DNA from: Syntrophaceae bacterium
Lineage (GTDB): Bacteria; Desulfobacterota; Syntrophia; Syntrophales; UBA2185
Assembly: GCA_003508565.1 (NCBI GenBank)
Contig: DNUI01000290.1
Location: 1-10,259 of the forward strand
Direction of reading: 5' to 3'
Length of the DNA stretch: 10,259 nucleotides
A model generated the notes under the pieces. The model was given only the letters and a program-made list of their open reading frames with translations. It was not told where the DNA came from and did no database searches. Each line of letters starts with the position of its first letter. Within the stretch, counting starts at the first letter, position 1. Positions 5,567-10,259 of the stretch are shown in pieces. The position numbers and the translations under genes were made by a program.

Positions 5567-6487
5567 ATGAAACTGATTGATGTACACATTCATCTCTTTC
5601 CCGAAGACATTATTGATGATTATATGGTAAATTACACAGGACACAGCAAACTTGGTTTTTGCTGCAGACCGACTCTTCAAGATCTTTTTGAAGAGTATAA
5701 AGGCGTTAATGTCTTAAAATATGTAATACTGCCGGAATGGGAAAGTACGATACCTTTTGAATCGAAGAACCTCCGGTTTGCCGCTGAGTCTGACCGATGT
5801 TATTCAAAATGTTATTTTTACACATACAACGAATGGCTCGGCAAGATTCAGAATGAAAATAAAAATATTATTTGCTTCGGTGGTGTCCACCCAAAAGACC
5901 CTCAGTGTCTTGATGAGTTTGGTCGGATGATGAAGGTTTACGGTCTAGCGGGCATGAAGCTCGTTCCCTGCATGCAGCACTTCTTTCTCAATGACAGGAG
6001 GCTCTTTCCGGTCTTCGAGCAGGCAGAAGCATACGGTATTCCCTTGCTCATGCATACTGGCGGTGATCCTGTTCCCGGCATGGAGATATTCGGCCATCCC
6101 CAGGATGTAGTTGAAATTGCCGAAACATTTCCCAAGTTGATCATCATCCTTGCCCACATGGGCATTCCATTCTTTGAGGAAACAAGAGAGATTATGAAGA
6201 AGCACCGGAATGTCTATACCGATATCGCCTTTACTGCCTCATTTGAAGATGTATATGCTTTCTCTGGACGTCACGGAATCGATGCCCCATTTCTCACACG
6301 GGATTTCTGGAGGGAAACGGTCTCATCGTTAATAAAGAATTTCGGCTATGAAAGAGTTCTCTATGGCAGCGATTTCCCATTCGTCAAACCTAAAGTGGCA
6401 CTCAAGGAATTTCTCGAACTTGATTTAACGGACCAGGGCAAGGAAATGATTCTCCTTAAAAATGCAAAGGAGATCCTGAAGGTATGA
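5567..6487 (+). CDS. Amidohydro_2-family metal-dependent hydrolase or decarboxylase
   Basis: This 306-residue TIM-barrel protein belongs to the amidohydrolase superfamily, Amidohydro_2 branch, which includes ACMSD and gamma-resorcylate-type decarboxylases as well as lactone hydrolases. The metal and active-site residues are visible: DVHIH with His7 and His9 at the first strand, LMHTGG with His163, LAHMG with His197, and YGSDFPF with the final-strand Asp269. Lys131 in GMKLVP fills a position often kept near the site. The FxGVHPKDP segment (104-112) is also typical. The protein is cytoplasmic with no signal peptide. GGAGG (5556-5560), six bases before the ATG, supports the start. It is rather cysteine-rich near its N-terminus (Cys32, 33, 78, 82). 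It follows the alpha/beta hydrolase by 72 bases; the pair could act in sequence on an ester or ring-cleavage product, which is inference. Confidence 0.9.
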   Translation: MKLIDVHIHLFPEDIIDDYMVNYTGHSKLGFCCRPTLQDLFEEYKGVNVLKYVILPEWESTIPFESKNLRFAAESDRCYSKCYFYTYNEWLGKIQNENKNIICFGGVHPKDPQCLDEFGRMMKVYGLAGMKLVPCMQHFFLNDRRLFPVFEQAEAYGIPLLMHTGGDPVPGMEIFGHPQDVVEIAETFPKLIIILAHMGIPFFEETREIMKKHRNVYTDIAFTASFEDVYAFSGRHGIDAPFLTRDFWRETVSSLIKNFGYERVLYGSDFPFVKPKVALKEFLELDLTDQGKEMILLKNAKEILKV

Positions 6488-6679
6488 CATTCTAAGGAAA
6501 GGAGAACAGTATTAGTCTTGCACTAAATGCCAAATTGTCAAAGCAGCCTAGGAAACGTTTATATAATAAGGTAAAAAAAAGTGGGATGGTAGAGGTGTTG
6601 TCTTCATTGATGGAAAACTTTACCATTCTTAGGGTAAAATAATTAATGTCCCATAATTTAAAAAGAAGGTAAGAGAAAA
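6488..6679. other. 192-base gap between the amidohydrolase and CocE-like genes
   Basis: A strong Shine-Dalgarno-like AAAGGAGA lies at 6498-6505 just after the amidohydrolase stop, yet no ATG, GTG or long frame follows it at a suitable distance; an ATG at 6527 encodes only 15 residues. A 48-codon frame open from 6496 lacks a standard start near this site. The sequence may be the eroded start of a lost gene. A weak 6-bp inverted repeat TTTACC/GGTAAA lies at 6619-6638. Confidence 0.5.
6535..6563 (+). promoter_or_regulatory. Candidate promoter for the CocE-like gene
   Basis: TTGTCA (6535-6540) and TTTATA (6558-6563) are separated by 17 bases, near the ideal spacing. The second box continues as TTTATATAATA, so a better -10, TATAAT (6562-6567), exists but at 21 bases. 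This would give the CocE-like gene a leader of about 110 bases and make it partly independent of the marR operon. Confidence 0.35.
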
Positions 6680-8470
6680 TTGAGATTTTTACGAATAAAA
6701 AAATTCCCACCAAAGCCTGCCGATTTTCGATGTAAAGCTGCACCACAGTACCCATACAATGAAACGCCAGTATCTCCGGAGTTATCAAAACCACAGCATG
6801 GGATTACCATGGAAAAGGATGTTTATGTGTCTGTTTCAGATGGTTTGCGCATTGCTCTTGATATTTATCGTCCTGACAAAGAAGGAAAGTATCCGGCGCT
6901 TTTAGCCATGTCAAACTATACAAAAGAATTACAAGGAAGTGATTCTCCTAGTTTGTGTAACGAAGCTGGAGATACCGAGTTTTTTGTAAGTCGGGGATAT
7001 GTTCATGTGATTGCAGATTCTAGAGGATCCGGACATACCGGCGGAGAATTTACTTTGTTCAATGATCGCGAAATACAAGACGGAGCAGAATTAGTGGAAT
7101 GGATTGCTAATCAGCCTTGGTGCAATGGAAATGTGGGCATGATTGGTATGTCCTATTTTGGTACTGTACAGTTGCTCATTGCTAAAAAAAATCCTCCTCA
7201 TCTGAAATGTATTTTTACCTATGACCCTATCTATGACTTGTACCGCGACTGCTGTTATCATGGCGGCAAAATGAGCCTTTTTGATTTTTTAATGGCATAT
7301 TTTTGGATTGCCGATCACCTGATATTTTTTCGAGATAAAAGTGGTAAAAAAAACAAAATGAACTGGGTTTCTTTTCTGTCTTTAGCTTGGAGTTTCATTA
7401 CTCAAAAGCATAAGTATGACGATACTTACATGCGTGAGCGCTCCGGATATTGGGGAAAAGGTAAGCTGAAGATTCCTGTATATGTAGGATCGGGGTGGGA
7501 ATACGCTGTTGGCTTGCACTTACGAGGCGTATTTGATGCATATCGTGATGCTGAGGGGCCGAAGCGGATGCTCGTAGGTCCTCCTCAGGTACCATTTCGT
7601 CCCTATTGTTCTTGGCGTTTGGAATCACTGCGTTGGTATGATCACTGGCTTAAAGGAATGAATACAGGGGTAGATAAAGATCCCCCTATAAACATCTGGA
7701 TAATGGGTAAAAATAAATGGAGGTCTGAACAGGAATGGCCCATTGCTAGGACAAAATATATTGACCTCTTCCTGAGATCAGATAAAGGGAAAAGAAAGAT
7801 CGGTAATTTGAGTGTTAAACAACCAGTAGAGGGGGAGAAACCTCTTTCTTACCTCTCTTGGCCACTATCTTCGGGTCACCTGGGACTTCCCCAACTGATC
7901 TATAGAAGCCCTATCCTATGCTCCGAGGTAGAAATAACTGGGCACATTGTGCTAAAACTCTATGCATCTTGTAGTGCGAGAGATACAAGTTTTCTTATCA
8001 AATTATGCGATGAGGACGAAGATGGTCGCTTTAGGGTAATCTCCAAAGGATGGCTTAAAGCTTCGCATAGAGAGATAGATGAGGAGCGCTCTCTTCCTTA
8101 TCGTCCTTTCCATCCCCATTTAAAGGAGGAAAAGTTGAAGCGAAGGAAGATATATGAGTTCCTTATCGAAATATGGCCCACATCCAACCTTTTTTTAACA
8201 GGACATCGTATTCGATTAGAAATAGCGTGTGCTGAATCATTTTATTATGATTTTCCATACACCCATTTCCCCTCGCCTTCTATTGGAAAAGTAAAGATAT
8301 ATAGTTCACCAGAGTATCCGTCAAAAATTACCTTGCCTCTTGTGGACGCCGAACTTAACTTTGGAAATCTGGGATCAAATGTGCTGTTTGCAGACACACC
8401 TTCTAGTTATTTTGTGACTTCAGGAAAAGACAGACAATATAGCCCTGCAAAAGAATTCATAATCAAATGA
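6680..8470 (+). CDS. CocE/NonD-family hydrolase (peptidase S15-like)
   Basis: This 596-residue protein has the CocE/X-Pro dipeptidyl-peptidase architecture: an alpha/beta-hydrolase domain (about 45-330), entered by VSVSDGLRIALDIYRP (50-65), with IADSRGSGHTGGEF (111-124) and the nucleophile elbow GMSYFG with Ser158, then a C-terminal jelly-roll (about 345-590) like the S15 non-catalytic domain. WYDHWLKG (319-326) is a strong family mark. The usual GWYD acid motif reads GWEYA (272-276) and the usual GPWxH histidine motif reads GPPQVP (300-305), so the acid and base are not at canonical places. The annotated start is TTG at 6680 with AAGG (6665-6669) upstream; an ATG at 6809 would remove 43 residues. 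Members cleave esters or amides (cocaine esterase, glutaryl-acylase relatives). No signal peptide is seen, and the substrate is unknown. Confidence 0.88.
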   Translation: MRFLRIKKFPPKPADFRCKAAPQYPYNETPVSPELSKPQHGITMEKDVYVSVSDGLRIALDIYRPDKEGKYPALLAMSNYTKELQGSDSPSLCNEAGDTEFFVSRGYVHVIADSRGSGHTGGEFTLFNDREIQDGAELVEWIANQPWCNGNVGMIGMSYFGTVQLLIAKKNPPHLKCIFTYDPIYDLYRDCCYHGGKMSLFDFLMAYFWIADHLIFFRDKSGKKNKMNWVSFLSLAWSFITQKHKYDDTYMRERSGYWGKGKLKIPVYVGSGWEYAVGLHLRGVFDAYRDAEGPKRMLVGPPQVPFRPYCSWRLESLRWYDHWLKGMNTGVDKDPPINIWIMGKNKWRSEQEWPIARTKYIDLFLRSDKGKRKIGNLSVKQPVEGEKPLSYLSWPLSSGHLGLPQLIYRSPILCSEVEITGHIVLKLYASCSARDTSFLIKLCDEDEDGRFRVISKGWLKASHREIDEERSLPYRPFHPHLKEEKLKRRKIYEFLIEIWPTSNLFLTGHRIRLEIACAESFYYDFPYTHFPSPSIGKVKIYSSPEYPSKITLPLVDAELNFGNLGSNVLFADTPSSYFVTSGKDRQYSPAKEFIIK

Positions 8471-8656
8471 TTGATTTTACATCGTCGGCATCGAAAAAAA
8501 CGTAATAAAGTAACACCCTTCATCCCTTTTGTACAAATGAAGTGGTTTGTATGTTCGTAATTACCTTCTCATAAAATGGGGGATTTTAAAACATTTGCAT
8601 TTGGTAATCTTCAATTCAATTTTAACCTGACTATTATGGCTTAGTAGATGTAACAA

Positions 8657-8686
8657 TTGTCAAGGCACATCTTGTTTGGATACTAT
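8657..8686 (+). promoter_or_regulatory. Possible promoter pointing rightward, first of two
   Basis: TTGTCA (8657-8662) and TACTAT (8681-8686) are 18 bases apart, each one or two changes from consensus. Nothing on the plus strand downstream looks like a full gene, so its target is unclear. Confidence 0.3.
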
Positions 8687-8727
8687 AAGTCAAGCCAAGT
8701 ATATGTTTATACACATAATAAAAATTG

Positions 8728-8757
8728 TTGACTAGACCCATTGGGGTTACCGATAAA
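8728..8757 (+). promoter_or_regulatory. Possible promoter pointing rightward, second of two
   Basis: TTGACT (8728-8733) and GATAAA (8752-8757) are 18 bases apart. About 75 bases downstream is GAGGAA with an ATG at 8841. Between them lie inverted repeats (ATTACA/TGTAAT, 8784-8802) of operator type. The start then runs into sequence antisense to abiEii. Confidence 0.35.
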
Positions 8758-8872
8758 ATATCTGTGTTTTTTCGATTAACATAATTACATTGCTATTGTA
8801 ATATTCCATTGCAATCTTACAACAGTTGAGGAAATAAGCAATGGTGCCAAATAAAACAATAAAACGACTGCT

Positions 8873-9697
8873 TCAACGCCCCGACAGATCACTCTTTCTT
8901 TTCTGCCACGGCTCGCCGGGAATCAGCGGCACTAACTTATTCATCACAAGCGCAGCTGCTTTTGTGATGTTGTATCCAGTATCCGTAATGATCAATGGTT
9001 CAATATCTCTGATAAAATTGTGATCGTCAAGCTTTTCAGATAAATTTTTCTCAAATTCTGCACGAGAAACTTTATGCCCTTCATTTTCCATATAGTGCAA
9101 AAAACAATTTATCACTTTTTTGGGGTTAACCTTTGTGGTATTGAACGCCGCCCATAAATCAAACAAGTCACGTCCTTTTTTCCGCTGATATAGAGCACGA
9201 ACCTTAGTCCCTAGAAGTTCATCAAGCTGATAAGTCGGTATGGACGCGCTACCGGAAAACCAGCGCGAATCAACATCAAATCTGTGCTTTCTATATCCCA
9301 GAAGAGTAAAGTGCTCACGAGAGTTTATTTCTATCTTTAGTTTCAATGGCAAGCCATCTTCCGATTCCATGCGATAAGTCAGAGTCACCCTTCCTTCAGA
9401 TTGTTTCCGTTTCGGATTTCCCAACCAGGGATTAAGCTTCTCTTGAAGCGTACTCATAATGTGCCCAATGGGGCCGGAGGTTATCTGTACCAGGTCAATA
9501 TCCTCGGAATAGCGCATTGGCGCCAGATATAACTTAAATAGAGCTGTTCCGCCTCGAAATGCCAGGTTTGCGGCCAATTCAGGATGACTGAAAATTTCCA
9601 CAAGAGCTCTGCAAATAATTAAGTCTTGTTCCAGTTGAGCATCTTGAGACCACGGTGCATTTTGCCGCCACTCTTGTATGAAATTACGAGGAATCAA
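8873..9697 (-). CDS. abiEii: AbiEii-family nucleotidyltransferase toxin (type IV toxin-antitoxin)
   Basis: This 274-residue protein has the polymerase-beta-like nucleotidyltransferase core of AbiEii/AbiGii toxins. Motif I is FRGGTALFK (Gly49-Gly50-Thr51) with the metal-binding pair Asp66 and Asp68 in RYSEDIDL. KIEIN (121-125) fits motif II. GTKVRALYQRKKGRDLFDLW (163-182) carries Lys165 and the conserved aspartates 177 and 180 of the later motifs. AbiE toxins block growth, and some relatives add nucleotides to tRNA; phage defence by growth arrest is the known role of the family. Translation starts at TTG (9697), supported by GGAGG at 9705-9709, seven bases upstream. That TTG overlaps the stop of the antitoxin gene as TTGA, implying translational coupling. 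All catalytic residues are intact. Confidence 0.93.
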   Translation of the reverse strand: MIPRNFIQEWRQNAPWSQDAQLEQDLIICRALVEIFSHPELAANLAFRGGTALFKLYLAPMRYSEDIDLVQITSGPIGHIMSTLQEKLNPWLGNPKRKQSEGRVTLTYRMESEDGLPLKLKIEINSREHFTLLGYRKHRFDVDSRWFSGSASIPTYQLDELLGTKVRALYQRKKGRDLFDLWAAFNTTKVNPKKVINCFLHYMENEGHKVSRAEFEKNLSEKLDDHNFIRDIEPLIITDTGYNITKAAALVMNKLVPLIPGEPWQKRKSDLSGR

Positions 9698-10259
9698 ATA
9701 TCTGCCTCCACTTTAGCATTAATAAGCACACGCCAGCGGGCATCCATTTTTGCGCCTTTTATGCTATTTGACGGCATCAAAGGAATGCGAACAGGAAATT
9801 TATTCTTAACATATGCGGCAATACCTTCAGTCTTATCTCCTTTGACGGTTAGATCAAGCAAGTAACCAAGCCGCTGCACCCAGGCTATCGGTGAAAGTTT
9901 GGCAGCCGCGACCAAACGTTTGCTGTCAATTTTTTCTGCGAGTTCCGCCAGAACAGTGGCAACGTTGTTTATGCCGCCGCAATGCCTGGCATAGCCGATC
10001 AAATCAAGTGCAGTTATTTCCGGAGTTGATATTTTTATAATACCCGCTGGAGTATTTCTATTCTGAGTCGGGATTTTGGACGCGTTTTTACGGACAATAA
10101 AATCAATCTTTATTTTACCGCATCTGATCGGCCTTCTATTTTTCGCTACCACTACTTGAAAAATCTGAGAACGTTGATGTGCAGCTCCATGATATTCGGC
10201 AGCACTCAACAGCCCCACATAATAAATCTCTCCTAAGTAATTCATCAAGTCGGGAATAA
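9694..10259 (-). CDS. abiEi: AbiEi-family antitoxin, 5' end beyond the window
   Basis: About 188 C-terminal residues are present; the frame is open to the window edge. The recognisable segment reads LMNYLGEIYYVGLLSAAEYHG and then AAHQRSQIFQVV, typical of AbiEi, followed by KIDFIVRK and TPEITALDLIGYARHCGGINN. AbiEi neutralises the AbiEii toxin without a stable complex and represses its own promoter through an N-terminal winged helix; that part lies outside the window. An apparent TTG at 10248 or ATG at 10245 inside the YLG region is probably internal, because the codons before it (I-P-D-L) continue in frame and fit the family. The gene overlaps abiEii by four bases, so the two form an operon transcribed leftward. 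Confidence 0.9.
   Translation of the reverse strand, partial: IPDLMNYLGEIYYVGLLSAAEYHGAAHQRSQIFQVVVAKNRRPIRCGKIKIDFIVRKNASKIPTQNRNTPAGIIKISTPEITALDLIGYARHCGGINNVATVLAELAEKIDSKRLVAAAKLSPIAWVQRLGYLLDLTVKGDKTEGIAAYVKNKFPVRIPLMPSNSIKGAKMDARWRVLINAKVEADI
9705..9709 (-). promoter_or_regulatory. Ribosome-binding site deciding the TTG start of abiEii
   Basis: GGAGG on the minus strand lies inside the last codons of the antitoxin gene, seven bases before TTG 9697. An in-frame TAA at 9713-9715 excludes any earlier start, so the rare TTG start is well supported. Confidence 0.8.

Larger units (their letters stand above)
8471..8840. other. 370-base intergenic region with plus-strand promoter-like signals
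   Basis: No gene is seen. An imperfect inverted repeat around CTTCAT/ATGAAG (near 8518-8542) follows the CocE-like gene but has no T-run. Two plus-strand promoter-like pairs follow (8657-8686 and 8728-8757), then a palindrome-rich stretch: ATTACA/TGTAAT at 8784-8802, repeated CATTGC at 8788-8793 and 8807-8812, and ATTGCAAT at 8808-8815. A GAGGAA ribosome-binding-like site lies just before an ATG at 8841. On the opposite strand it is the region beyond the AbiEii stop codon. Confidence 0.55.

Noticed and set aside
6492..6794. 100-codon minus-strand frame across the amidohydrolase-CocE gap
   Set aside because: It lies partly over the CocE N-terminus, has no recognisable motif or good ribosome-binding site, and its hydrophobic content follows from AT-rich antisense DNA.
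8841..9023. 60-codon plus-strand frame with a ribosome-binding-like site
   Set aside because: Nearly all of it is the reverse complement of the abiEii 3' end, which is clearly the coding strand. Only the front end is unusual, and it is reported as a finding rather than a gene.

Overview
The window looks like an accessory stretch of a bacterial chromosome, moderately AT-rich and built from several short modules. My best guess at the organism is an anaerobic deltaproteobacterium (Desulfobacterota or Syntrophia-like). The guess rests on the gene mix: an ACR3 remnant beside a VKOR-DsbA fusion, a TudS-related protein, GC-rich palindromic repeats and an IS200-type element. It is inference, because no rRNA or marker gene is present.

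Left part (1-2187). An IS200-type element with a Y1 transposase (minus strand) lies directly against the 3' half of an ACR3 arsenite-efflux gene. The 5' half of that gene, including the region of its essential cysteine, is not on the other side of the element in this window, so the transporter looks decapitated. Immediately downstream and co-directional is an intact membrane VKOR domain fused to a DsbA-like thioredoxin, probably the surviving distal gene of an arsenic or thiol-redox operon.

Gap (2188-2702). This 515-base gap has no convincing gene but is rich in structure. It holds three consecutive hairpins, two with the same AGCAAACT core; a diverged direct repeat of about 50 bp; and an 8-bp GC hairpin whose layout matches the right end of the IS200-type element. 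The marR promoter follows.

Central part (2703-8470). All genes are on the plus strand: a MarR regulator, a TudS/DUF523-related protein lacking one expected Fe-S cysteine, a six-helix membrane protein of unknown function, an alpha/beta hydrolase, an Amidohydro_2 metal-dependent hydrolase or decarboxylase, and, after a 192-base gap with its own possible promoter, a CocE/NonD-type hydrolase. A TATAAT box abutting a perfect TTAGAT-A-ATCTAA palindrome lies between marR and the next gene and is a good candidate operator. I read this as a MarR-controlled hydrolytic (catabolic or detoxification) cluster of unknown substrate. It is the most likely place for an undescribed pathway.

Right part (8471-10259). 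A 370-base gap carries plus-strand promoter-like signals and a ribosome-binding site that lead into antisense sequence. After it, on the minus strand, comes a type IV AbiE toxin-antitoxin pair: AbiEi (5' end beyond the window) overlapping AbiEii through a TTGA junction.
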